Assembly (NCBI GenBank): GCA_021732525.1
Contig: JAKFUU010000018.1
Span: 124,001 to 188,000, forward strand
DNA length: 64,000 nt
Reading direction: 5' to 3'
Origin: Sphingomonadaceae bacterium
Lineage (GTDB): Bacteria > Pseudomonadota > Alphaproteobacteria > Sphingomonadales > Sphingomonadaceae
Shown one piece after another: positions 27,275 through 36,553 of the stretch. Position 1 is the stretch's first letter. Each line of letters opens with the position of its first letter. The notes beneath the pieces are model-generated. The model was not told the origin of the DNA and searched no databases. It saw only the letters and a program-made list of their open reading frames with translations. A program made the position numbers and the translations under genes.

Positions 27275-29383
27275 ATGAAGGTTCCAACCACTTGGCCTAT
27301 CAGCATTGCGGTCGCAGGGGCCGCACTGATGCTGGCGTCTTGCCAGTCAGGGCAGGGCAAGATTGAGGGGTCGGAGAAGGACCATGCCCAGATGCTGGAT
27401 ACATACAGCGGCGGCAATTGGCTGGGCTATGGTCGTAGCTATGGCTAGCAGCATTACAGTCCTCTGACCCAGATCAACGACGGCAATGTCGCGCAGCTTG
27501 GACTCGCATGGGCGCTCGATTTCGATACCGGCAATACCGTAACCGTTCCGATTGCCGTTGACGGCGTGATCTATAGTGCCACGGGCCTCAGCGTTGTCAC
27601 GGCGATCGATGCGCTCACCGGCAAGATCAAATGGGTGTATGACGACAAGATCGGCGAAAAGGCTGGCGCAAGAATGCGTCCGCAATGGGGCAGCCGGGGC
27701 CTGTCTTATTGGAACGGCAAGATCTACGTCGGCGGCGCAGACGGGAGGTTGATTGCCATCAATGCTGCGGATGGCAAGAAGGTATGGGCCGTGCAGACCG
27801 CTCCCGGAGAGAGAAATCTGCGATACATCACCGGGGCGCCTAGAGTCTTCGATGGCAAGGTCATCATTGGACATGGTGGTGCCGATAGCTCGGACAACCG
27901 GGGCTATGTTACAACTTACAATGCGGAGACAGGCAAGCAGCTTTGGCGCTTCTACATTGTCCCCGGCGATCCGAAGAAAGGCTTCGAGGACGAGACCCAG
28001 GAATTGGCTGCCAGGACCTGGACCGGCGAGTGGTGGAAACATGGCGGCGGTGGTGCTGCTTGGAACGCCTTTTCCTATGATTCCGAAACAGGCCTGGTGT
28101 TTGTCGGCACCGGCAATGGCGCGCCATGGAATCAAAGGATCCGCAGTCCAGGCGGTGGCGACAATCTGTTCCTATGTTCCATCGTCGCGCTCGACGCGAA
28201 GACCGGCAAGTATAGGTGGCATTACCAAGTGAACCCGGGTGAAACCTGGGATTTCAACGCCGCGATGGACATGCATCTTGCCGATCTCCTGATCGACGGC
28301 AAACGGCGCAAGGTGTTGATTCAGGCACCAAAGAATGGTTTTCTTTATGTGATAGACCGCATCATTGGGAAGCTGATATCGGCGGAGAAGTTCGCACGGG
28401 TGAACTGGGCCTCGCATATCGACCTGAAGACGGGCCGTCCGGCAGAGACGCCGGACGCCCGGTTCCCCGATGGACGATCTGTCACACTCTGGCCTGCTTC
28501 GCGCGGCGCGCATGGCTCGATGCCTTCCGCATTCAGCCCTCAAACCAAGCTGGTCTATATTCCCAAGGTGGAAGCAGCGCGGATCTACAACGACAAGGGC
28601 ATAGACCCGAAGAATTGGAAGCGCGTGTCCGGCAATGGTTTTGATGCCGCCGTGAATGTCGACTACGCCGTCGACGATCCAATGCAGCACACCAGTTCGC
28701 TCATCGCCTGGAACCCCGTCGCCCAGGAAAAAGTCTGGGAAAAAAGGACGATTGGCGGCTTGAATAGCGGCGTGTTGGCGACTGCCGGCAATCTGGTATT
28801 CCAGGGCCAACTCGATGGCCGGTTTAGCGCTTTTTCGGCTGCCAACGGAAAGGAGCTGTGGAGCTTTGACGCTCAGAATGCCGTGCTCGCCGCGCCAATC
28901 AGTTACTCCGTGGATGGTGAGCAATTTGTAACCGTAATGGTTGGCATTGGTGGAAGTTCTGGCGCCCTCTCAAAGGAACTGGGAGGCTTGACCTTTGACT
29001 ATCGCACCCAGAGGCGACGCATGTTGACCTTGAGGCTTGGCGGTGACGGCAAGTTGCCGCAGAAGGATCCGCCCTTTGTCCCGGTCGCCTTTGAAGATCC
29101 CGATTAAAGACGCAATGACGCACTGGCCGCGAAGGGTTCGATGCTCGTCGGTCAGCGCTGCATGGCGTGCCATGGCATCGTTCTGGTTGCAGCCGGCGTG
29201 GCACCTGATCTACGAACTTCTCCGATGGTGCTCGACGCAGCCGCTTTCAAGCAGGTTGTCCAGCAAGGCGTTCTGACGGCTAATGGGATGCCCAGCTTCA
29301 AAGAACTGCGCGCCCTGGATATCGAGGCAATTCGCCAATATATCCGCCGCGAAGCGGCGTTTCTAAGGCTGAAGGGCAGCTAA
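27275..29383 (+). pseudogene. Quinohaemoprotein (PQQ) alcohol dehydrogenase, two in-frame stops
   Basis: One continuous frame of 703 codons encodes a complete PQQ-dependent alcohol dehydrogenase: a lipoprotein-type signal (LMLASC), a beta-propeller with repeated tryptophan-docking motifs, and a C-terminal haem c domain (GQRCMACHG). It is interrupted by TAG at 27446-27448 (codon 58, within YGRSYG-stop-QHYSPL) and by TAA at 29105-29107 just before the haem domain. Each can arise by a single G-to-T change from a Glu codon, and no frameshift is present. Probably a recent pseudogene; sequencing error or readthrough are alternatives. The middle part alone (27566-29107) is an intact frame of 513 codons. 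Confidence 0.85.
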
Positions 29384-29499
29384 GCCGGTCACCAAGAATG
29401 ATTGAGTAGCCTGACCGAACCGTCCGCATTCTCATGATCGCCTTGGCGTGTTCGATTCCTGCCGCATGGGGTCTCGCTCACCTGAGTTTTGACGGCTTT

Positions 29500-31656
29500 T
29501 TAGAACCGGAAATCCACAGACACGCCGTAGGTCCGCGGTGCACCCGGATTGTAGGGATAGCCCGAAGGGCCGGCGGCTGTATTGGCCTGAACAACATATT
29601 GTTTGTCTGTCAGATTTCGTCCCCACAAGCGGATATCAAACCGTTCAGTTGGTGAATACTTTAGCTGAACGTCCAGCAAGCCGAAGTTCGGCTGATGTAG
29701 AAGGTTGTCTGGTTCGAAATTATATCCTTGGTTGTAATAATAGTCGATACTTGCGGCCCACGACCCGATCGGCGATTCAAATTTGTAAGTCGCTCCTGCA
29801 TTCATGGTGAATTTGGAAGACAACGGCAACCGTCGGCCACTTGCGTCGATGCTGATGAGCGGGTTGGCCGAGCCAAAGGGTGGTAGAAGGTTTTCCGGAC
29901 CGCTCGGTGCGTTCAAATAGGACTTGTATTTCGAATCCAGATAAGTTGCCGCGAGGCGTGCCTCTAAGCCTCCGGTCATGGCGGCCACAATGTCGACCTC
30001 CGCACCCTTCACTCGTGCGCTTCGGGCATTGGACAATGTGATGTTACCCGCGTTGGCCAGCTGAACCTGAGGATTGCTGATATCATAGAGGAACAACGAG
30101 GAATTGAAGCGCACACGCTTGTCCAGCAGGTCGGTTTTCAGGCCGATTTCATAGGCGTCGATCACTTCCGGCTTCGTTGGCACGGGATTAAAGAACAGCA
30201 GGTTGTAAGTGGCCGCCTTGTATCCACGGCTAAAAGAGCCGTAAGCCATCACGTCGTCTGTGACCTTGTAGTCCGCCGCAATCCGGAAGGTCACCTTTTC
30301 GATGGCGTCCCGGGCGCTTTGGAAGGGGATAGCGGGAATTGGCGGCGTGGTGTTCAATTCGCCGCGGCCGCTTCCGGCGATCTCGTCCCGCGTATAGCGC
30401 AGACCTGCGGTTAAGTTGAGTTGGGGGACGACCTCGTAGCTAGCCTGTCCGTACGCTGCGTAGGATTTGGCGTGGACGCGGCTGTCGCCAATCAGGCTCA
30501 ACCCGCCAAACGGCGCTCCGCTGCCAACGATCCGCGTATATTTGCTGACCGCATCATAGTAGAATAAGCCGACAAGCCAATTCAGGCGGTCACCAGCTTC
30601 TGATCCAAGTTGGAACTCTTGTGTGAACTGAGCAGTTGTCGATGCCAAAAAGAAGGTAAAGTCCGGACGCGGTGTGCTGTCGGCGTCGAACAGCGTCCGT
30701 TCCTTCATCTGGGAGTGCGCAGAGATGCTCGTCAGATTTGCAAAGCCCAGATCGAGGTCGCCGCGCAACGATCCGCCCCAACTATTCGAGATCGCATATT
30801 GATCGATGTCGTTGCGCTGGCCATAGAAGTCCGGCAGCGGCCCGAGCTGCTGGAAAGGTGGGGTGTTAAACCCTTGATTTTTACCTGGGAACACATTCCC
30901 GCCTGTGCCTGACTTGGTATAGCCGTAGAAGCCTGTGACCGTGAGCTTAAACGTCTCGGTCGGCTCCAAGAGTACCTTCGATCTGGCTAGGAAGTTGTCG
31001 TTGAAGCCGGCGCGGTTGCCGGTCGGAGTATTGGTTCCCCAACCCTCGCCTTGGCGTCGCCCGTTTACCGAGATATCCATGGCGATCTTCTCGGACAGGC
31101 CGGCGGAGGCGTAGAGAGCCCCCTCCAGCGTCTCGTAATTGGCATAGCTCAAGGTACCGCTCAGTATGGGTGGATAAGAGGGATCCTTAGTGACGATATG
31201 GATGACACCGCCGCTCGAGTTGCGACCAAACAAGGTACCCTGCGGGCCCTTGATAACCTCGACGCGCTCGACGTTGGCGAGAGAGAAGAAGCCCACCGGT
31301 AGGCGGGTGAAATAAACTCCGTCGGTATAGATGGCTACACTGGATTCATTACCCACCGCATTCGATGCATTGCCTATGCCGCGCAGAAACGGCAGCATTA
31401 CGCCGTTTTGCGGTGTGATCTGCACCCCCGGCACGGCCACGGCAATCTGCGTCAGATCGCTAATACCCCGATCCTGCAACGCGTCGCCGCCGATTGCGGT
31501 CACCGACACCGGCACGTCCTGAAGCCTTTGGTCACGCTTTTGAGCGGTGACTACTATATCCTCTATTCCGACCGAAGGTTCGTCGGCTTGCGCCATCGCG
31601 GTGCTGGCATAAAAGAGAGCCGTGGCGCTTGCAAACAAGACTATTTTGATTTTCAT
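29500..31656 (-). CDS. TonB-dependent outer membrane receptor
   Basis: A receptor of about 718 residues. A signal peptide ends near AMAQ, then a TonB box (EDIVVTAQKRDQRL), a plug with VEVIKGPQGTLFGRNSSGG and a barrel ending VDFRF with a terminal aromatic residue. The frame is open from 31725, but the ATG at 31656 with AGGGAAAGGGAG upstream is the start. It is divergent from the HyuB/HyuA pair with one palindromic operator between them. The promoter on the minus strand shows TTGACC and TATAGG hexamers 15 bases apart downstream of the operator. Confidence 0.9.
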   Translation of the reverse strand: MKIKIVLFASATALFYASTAMAQADEPSVGIEDIVVTAQKRDQRLQDVPVSVTAIGGDALQDRGISDLTQIAVAVPGVQITPQNGVMLPFLRGIGNASNAVGNESSVAIYTDGVYFTRLPVGFFSLANVERVEVIKGPQGTLFGRNSSGGVIHIVTKDPSYPPILSGTLSYANYETLEGALYASAGLSEKIAMDISVNGRRQGEGWGTNTPTGNRAGFNDNFLARSKVLLEPTETFKLTVTGFYGYTKSGTGGNVFPGKNQGFNTPPFQQLGPLPDFYGQRNDIDQYAISNSWGGSLRGDLDLGFANLTSISAHSQMKERTLFDADSTPRPDFTFFLASTTAQFTQEFQLGSEAGDRLNWLVGLFYYDAVSKYTRIVGSGAPFGGLSLIGDSRVHAKSYAAYGQASYEVVPQLNLTAGLRYTRDEIAGSGRGELNTTPPIPAIPFQSARDAIEKVTFRIAADYKVTDDVMAYGSFSRGYKAATYNLLFFNPVPTKPEVIDAYEIGLKTDLLDKRVRFNSSLFLYDISNPQVQLANAGNITLSNARSARVKGAEVDIVAAMTGGLEARLAATYLDSKYKSYLNAPSGPENLLPPFGSANPLISIDASGRRLPLSSKFTMNAGATYKFESPIGSWAASIDYYYNQGYNFEPDNLLHQPNFGLLDVQLKYSPTERFDIRLWGRNLTDKQYVVQANTAAGPSGYPYNPGAPRTYGVSVDFRF

Positions 31657-31710
31657 TGCATAACTCCCTTTCCCTCTGACCCTATATGCGCTAGACACCT
31701 TGGTCAATAG

Positions 31711-31718
31711 TGATGTCA
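31711..31718. promoter_or_regulatory. Operator-like palindrome (copy 6)
   Basis: TGATGTCA core between the divergent TonB receptor (start 55 bases away) and the HyuB gene (start 37 bases away). It lies just upstream of the likely -35 of the receptor. Confidence 0.55.
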
Positions 31719-31754
31719 TATTCACATTTTTAGTCTTTTTGAGAGGGTTTGGCG

Positions 31755-33386
31755 ATGAGCGCTGTTGAATCGGGCAAAACTACGGACGCACTGGAAAAGC
31801 AGATATTCCGCTACACGGTGGCGTCGATCACCGAGGAGTTGGAAATCAATATCACACGGACTGCGTACAGCCCTCTGATTCAGGAGGCGCAGGACTATTG
31901 CATTGCGCTCATGACGCCCGATTTCAGGCCTTTCATGCAGTCGCAGGCGTCGATTCCGATTTTCATGACGGATATGGGCGAGCCTGTGCGCGATTGTGTG
32001 TCGATCATCGGCGTTGAAAAGCTGCAAGCGGGCGACGTCTTCGTAACGAATTACCGTTCGGGCCAGCACATCAACAACGTGACGTTAGCTACACCCCTGT
32101 TCCATGGTGACCGACTCACCGGCTATCTCGCCATTCGCGCGCACTGGGCGGACCTTGGCGGGCTGGCGCCGGGAGGGCAGTCGATGGCGTCGCGTTCGAT
32201 CTTCCATGACGGCACGCGATACCGTGGCTTGCGCCTGATGCGCGGCGGCGAGCTGGTGCCCGAAGTTATGGCTACCATTCAGGCAAACACTTGGCAGATC
32301 GAGGCGCTTACAGGAGATGCGATGGCGCAGCTCTCGGCGTGCGTATTGGGTGCGACCCGGTGGCAGGAAAGAGTGGCGACGCGCTGGAGTGCGGACGAAG
32401 TGTCCGTTTTGGTCGAGGCGCAACTGAAAGCCAGCGAAGCGTTGGCTCGCCGTGCAATCGCGGCCCTGCCGGACGGTACATATGCCTGCGAGCGCCCCTG
32501 GCAGTTTTCGCTGGGTGGAGTGGAGATTGACACAACCTTGCGCATGAAGCTGATCGTCGATGGCGACAGGATGATCTGCGACCTTTCCGGCATGCCCCCA
32601 GAGACGGACTTGCCGATTAACGCAGGCAGTGCCGGAGGCGGTATGGCCGCCGTAAAGCTGGCTTTCCGCTATCTCGCGGGCGGCGATGCGCCCGCGGATG
32701 CAGGTTTTTTCGATGCTCTTGAGGTTATTCTTCCTGAAGGCACGATCGTCAGCGCCAAGGACGACGCCCCGATGGCTTTTTGGAACATGGCCATCTCGAC
32801 CCTGATCGACATGTTCTATTCGGCTATCGGCACAGTCCATCCTGAACTTGTGCCAGCCTCGCATGGCGGCGTCATTGGTGCGGTAATGTTTGCTGGAAAG
32901 CGTCCCGATGGCTCGTGGTGGCGCTATGTGGAGGGCTCTACCGGCGGACTGGGAGCGGATCAAGAATCCGAGGGATACGGCCCCGTGCAGACGCTTTTCA
33001 CCGGCAACATGAAGAACATCCCCGTCGAAGTGATAGAGGGGCGTTATCCGCTCAGGATCCGGGAAACATGGCTTGACCGTGATGCTGGCGGCGACGGACT
33101 CCATCGCGGTGGCCCCGCTTGCGGCAGGTTGTTCGAGACTCTGACGGATTGTACTTTTGACGCCTATCCACAACCGGTATCTCCTGCGCCCGGTCTGGCA
33201 GGCGGAGGCGCGGGCAGGCCAGGGACGATGCATATTAAAAAGCCGGGCTGTGACGCGTGGACTGAACCAGGCGGAGCGGTTCCTGCGGGAACATTGATCC
33301 GTCAGATCGGTCAGGGTGGCGGGGGCTGGGGTACGCCCCGATCGCACGGTGCAAATAAGGATGACGGGAAGGGAAAAGTCGCGTGA
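31755..33386 (+). CDS. Hydantoinase B/oxoprolinase family protein (HyuB-like)
   Basis: A protein of about 543 residues of the HyuB family, with the early TAYSPLIQEAQDYCIAL segment and the TNYRSGQHINNVTL and SAGGGMAAVKLAF elements. It pairs with HyuA in ATP-dependent enzymes such as 5-oxoprolinase-like hydrolases and the acetone, acetophenone and related carboxylases. In frame TTG at 31749 and ATG at 31755 are both possible; the latter has GAGAGGG at better spacing. It overlaps the HyuA start (GTGA). Confidence 0.87.
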   Translation: MSAVESGKTTDALEKQIFRYTVASITEELEINITRTAYSPLIQEAQDYCIALMTPDFRPFMQSQASIPIFMTDMGEPVRDCVSIIGVEKLQAGDVFVTNYRSGQHINNVTLATPLFHGDRLTGYLAIRAHWADLGGLAPGGQSMASRSIFHDGTRYRGLRLMRGGELVPEVMATIQANTWQIEALTGDAMAQLSACVLGATRWQERVATRWSADEVSVLVEAQLKASEALARRAIAALPDGTYACERPWQFSLGGVEIDTTLRMKLIVDGDRMICDLSGMPPETDLPINAGSAGGGMAAVKLAFRYLAGGDAPADAGFFDALEVILPEGTIVSAKDDAPMAFWNMAISTLIDMFYSAIGTVHPELVPASHGGVIGAVMFAGKRPDGSWWRYVEGSTGGLGADQESEGYGPVQTLFTGNMKNIPVEVIEGRYPLRIRETWLDRDAGGDGLHRGGPACGRLFETLTDCTFDAYPQPVSPAPGLAGGGAGRPGTMHIKKPGCDAWTEPGGAVPAGTLIRQIGQGGGGWGTPRSHGANKDDGKGKVA

Positions 33387-35443
33387 CCGACATGACTGCT
33401 AACACAGAGGGATTTTCCCGCATCGGCGTAGACATCGGGGGAACTTTTACCGACGTTGCTGCTGTGGACAGCCAAGGGCGGCTCCATATTGGTAAGCGCC
33501 TCACGACGCATGGCGCTGAGAATGAAGGGGCCATTCAGGCCGTCCTCGATACCGGCATTGACTCGAACGCGAGCGGCACCCTGCTCGCCCATGGCACCAC
33601 CTTGGTGATTAATGCCCTACTCGAGCGCAAAGGAGCGAAAGTCGCTTTGGTGACCACTCGCGGCTTCACCGATGTCCTGGACATTGGTCGCGGTAATCGA
33701 AGCGAGCTGTTCAATCTGCGGTATCGTAGGCAAGGTCCGCTTGTCCCACGAGAGCTGCGCTTCGAGATCAGTGAACGCTCAAACGGCGACGGGTCGATCG
33801 GACACGTACCTACTGACGAAGATTTGAAAGCACTGATCGCCGATCTCAAAGCGGCGCAGGCCGAATCTGTCGCAGTGGCGTTTCTCAACTCCTATGCCAA
33901 TCCTCAGAATGAGGAGCAGGTGGCGATGTATATTAGGGACCACCTTCCGGACGTCCCCGTAACGACTTCATCTTCACTGAGCCGACAGTGGCGTGAATAT
34001 GAGCGATTTACCACCGCCACGGCCAATGCATATATCGCGCCAGTGGCGCATCGATATCTCCAGCGTCTTGTTGAGGGGGTGTCGGAGGGTGGCTTCCAGG
34101 GCGAATTCGTCGTGCTTGATTCGAGCGGCGGTGCGATGAAACTCGAAACCGCGATCGATAAGCCAGTTCAAGCAGTGGAGTCCGGTCCGGTTGGGGGCGT
34201 GATCGCGGCGCGCTCACTCGCGGCTCGGCTGGGCATCGACGATCTTTGCACCTTTGACATGGGCGGAACTACCGCCAAGTCGGCGCTGGTCGAAAATGGC
34301 GACTACGCCCGGCGCGACCTTTATTGGATTGGTGGCGAGCGGAAAGGCTTTCCGCTGCAGGTTTCGACTGTCGATATCATCGAGACGGCAGTCGGAGGCG
34401 GTTCCATTGCAAGCCTCAACGACATGGGGGAATTGCAAGTGGGGCCGAGGTCGGCTGGTTCACGGCCCGGCCCGGCCTGCTATGGCCTAGGCGGCGTGCA
34501 GCCTACCCTTACCGACGCCAATCTCTATTGCGGTCGCATCAACAAGGATCATTTTGCCGGCAATTTTGCGCTCGATGTCGAGGCGGCATCGCGCGTGATC
34601 GAGGGTCTCGCGAAAGAGGCCGGCCTAACGCCCGATCGGCTGGCACTCGGTATTATCCGGCTCGCGAATCTCGGGGTTGCGTCCACTGTTCGCCGCCAGA
34701 CTCTCGAGCGAGGCAACGACCCTCGAAAATATTCGCTGCTGGCGAGCGGGGGGGCTGGGCCGTTGCATGCCTGCGAGGTCGCGAGAGAAGTTGGGATTAA
34801 CCGCGTTCTAATCCCTCGTTTCCCCGGCCACTATTCGGCGCTTGGCATGCTCGAAGCAAATCTGCGCCGGGAACGGCGCGAGCTTATCGGCGGGGATCTT
34901 GCCACGCTGGAGCCTGCGCGGTTGCGTGATCTGGTGGACAGGATCGCCAACGAACTCCGTGCCGATCTGGAATCGAGCGCCGGCGGAGATCGCGAAATCA
35001 ATCTGAGTTGCGCGTTGGCGGTGCGGTTCCGGGGACAAGAGCATACAGTTTGGATATCCGTCGGTTCTGGCACCGATATTCCGAATGACTTTGCCGAACA
35101 TGTCCGTCAGGCTTTTGATACCGAGTATGTGCGGCGCTACGGTCATATCGATGCGTTGTCGCCGCGCGAGGCTGTAGAATTGCAGGTGGTCATGGAACGC
35201 GTCCTGCCGCCAGTTCCTCTCAATTTCTACGAGCCCGAAGGTGGCGAGCGGTCAACTCAGCGGGCAATGTGGGACGATGAGGGCTTTGTAGACACCCCTG
35301 TCATTGCGCGAGCCAGTCTTCAGATCGGAGAGACCATTGTTGGACCGGTCGTTCTTTATGAAACGGGTTCGACCACGGCGATACCTCCTGGCGCAGTCGC
35401 AAAAGTACTCGACGATGGCACAATCATGGTCGAAATAAGCTGA
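33383..35443 (+). CDS. Hydantoinase A/acetone carboxylase beta family protein (HyuA-like)
   Basis: A 686-residue ATP-binding partner of HyuB. The N-terminal RIGVDIGGTFTDVAAVD and the downstream MGGTTAKSALVENGDY are the actin/hexokinase-type phosphate-binding motifs of the family. The start is GTG, four bases before the end of HyuB, so both are translated as a coupled pair. Known HyuAB-type pairs hydrolyse cyclic imides/lactams or carboxylate ketones; the substrate here is unresolved. A third subunit typical of acetone carboxylase is not seen next to it. Confidence 0.87.
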   Translation: MTDMTANTEGFSRIGVDIGGTFTDVAAVDSQGRLHIGKRLTTHGAENEGAIQAVLDTGIDSNASGTLLAHGTTLVINALLERKGAKVALVTTRGFTDVLDIGRGNRSELFNLRYRRQGPLVPRELRFEISERSNGDGSIGHVPTDEDLKALIADLKAAQAESVAVAFLNSYANPQNEEQVAMYIRDHLPDVPVTTSSSLSRQWREYERFTTATANAYIAPVAHRYLQRLVEGVSEGGFQGEFVVLDSSGGAMKLETAIDKPVQAVESGPVGGVIAARSLAARLGIDDLCTFDMGGTTAKSALVENGDYARRDLYWIGGERKGFPLQVSTVDIIETAVGGGSIASLNDMGELQVGPRSAGSRPGPACYGLGGVQPTLTDANLYCGRINKDHFAGNFALDVEAASRVIEGLAKEAGLTPDRLALGIIRLANLGVASTVRRQTLERGNDPRKYSLLASGGAGPLHACEVAREVGINRVLIPRFPGHYSALGMLEANLRRERRELIGGDLATLEPARLRDLVDRIANELRADLESSAGGDREINLSCALAVRFRGQEHTVWISVGSGTDIPNDFAEHVRQAFDTEYVRRYGHIDALSPREAVELQVVMERVLPPVPLNFYEPEGGERSTQRAMWDDEGFVDTPVIARASLQIGETIVGPVVLYETGSTTAIPPGAVAKVLDDGTIMVEIS

Positions 35444-35482
35444 TCGGAAAGGGCTAGTCAGGTCGCTGCACCTGTTGGGCGA

Positions 35483-36553
35483 CTAGCGGCAGTTTTCCAT
35501 TGCATTGCGCGCCAGTGCGGCAAGCCTCGGCAGTGCTGCGGTCCGTTCCCGGGCCTGAGCATTGCTGGCCGTGCCGCGCAGTACCCGACCTTTGATGCCG
35601 TGGAAGATTGCAGCAAGGCGAAACAAGTTGAAGGCCAGATAGAAATCCCAGTTGGGAATGCTCTCTCGTCCCGTTCGATCACAATAGACGGCTATATACT
35701 TTTCCTCGGACGGCAAACCGAGTGGGATTGGATCCTGTCCGCCGAGGCCGGCCACAATATCGCCCGGCATATGGTACATCATCGCGTGATAGGCAAAATC
35801 CGCCAGTGGGTGCCCCAGCGTCGAAAGCTCCCAATCCAGCACTGACAAAATACGTGGCTCGGTAGGGTGGAAAATCATATTGTCGCAGCGGAAATCGCCA
35901 TGGACGATGCTGGTTTCGTCGCCTTCAGGGACTGCTGTGGGTAGCCATTCGACAAGTGCGTCCATATCCGGCAAGCGACCAGCGAGTTCATCGTCGAGAT
36001 ACTGCTTGCTCCAGCGCCCGATCTGTCGGGCGAAATAGTTGCTAGGGCGCCCATAGTCTCCCAGGCCTGCTGCCTGATAATCAACGCTGTGCAGCGCCGC
36101 GATCACACGGTTCATTTCGTCGAAATAGTCGGCACGTTGATCTAGGGGAACTTCAGGGAAGGTTGCGTCCCAAAACACCCGGCCTTCGACCATCTCCATC
36201 ACGTAGAACTCGCTGCCGATCACGGCTTCGTCGACTCCCAAAGCGAAAATACGCGCCACCGGCACGTCGGTTCCGGCCAGTGCCTGCTGCACCCTTGCTT
36301 CCCGCAGAACGTCGTGCGCGCCTTTCAGCAGAGGCCCTGGCGGTTTGCGCCGCAGCACATAGCGCGTACCAGGCGTCGTCAGGCGATAAGTGGGATTGGA
36401 TTGGCCTCCGTTGAACTGTTCCACCGTCAGCGAACCAGAGAAACCAGTCACATGTTGTTCCATCCACGAAGCCAGTGCCGCTTCATCGAAGGTCACGCGA
36501 ACCTTTCCAGTTCCCGTGGTCGCAGCCACTACGTCGTTGTTCGACTCACGCAT
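35483..36553 (-). CDS. APH-family phosphotransferase (LvaA/ACAD10-like)
   Basis: A protein of about 356 residues of the aminoglycoside-phosphotransferase/choline-kinase-like fold: VEQFNGGQSNPTYRL, VLRRKPPGPLL, catalytic VHGDFRCDNMIF and VLDWELSTLGHPLADFAYH. The ATG at 36553 overlaps the end of the acyl-CoA dehydrogenase gene by eight bases. This kinase-dehydrogenase pairing is the one known from LvaA/LvaC and the eukaryotic ACAD10/ACAD11 proteins, where the kinase phosphorylates 4-hydroxyacyl-CoA. Similar function is inferred here. An upstream start at 36682 would overlap the dehydrogenase too far. Confidence 0.85.
   Translation of the reverse strand: MRESNNDVVAATTGTGKVRVTFDEAALASWMEQHVTGFSGSLTVEQFNGGQSNPTYRLTTPGTRYVLRRKPPGPLLKGAHDVLREARVQQALAGTDVPVARIFALGVDEAVIGSEFYVMEMVEGRVFWDATFPEVPLDQRADYFDEMNRVIAALHSVDYQAAGLGDYGRPSNYFARQIGRWSKQYLDDELAGRLPDMDALVEWLPTAVPEGDETSIVHGDFRCDNMIFHPTEPRILSVLDWELSTLGHPLADFAYHAMMYHMPGDIVAGLGGQDPIPLGLPSEEKYIAVYCDRTGRESIPNWDFYLAFNLFRLAAIFHGIKGRVLRGTASNAQARERTAALPRLAALARNAMENCR

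Noticed and set aside
29141-29383. Separate cytochrome c gene
   Set aside because: It is in the same frame as the PQQ dehydrogenase and only a TAA divides them; it is the haem domain of that protein.
32085-33347. 420-codon minus-strand open frame
   Set aside because: It is the shadow of the HyuB gene; the sense protein is clearly conserved.
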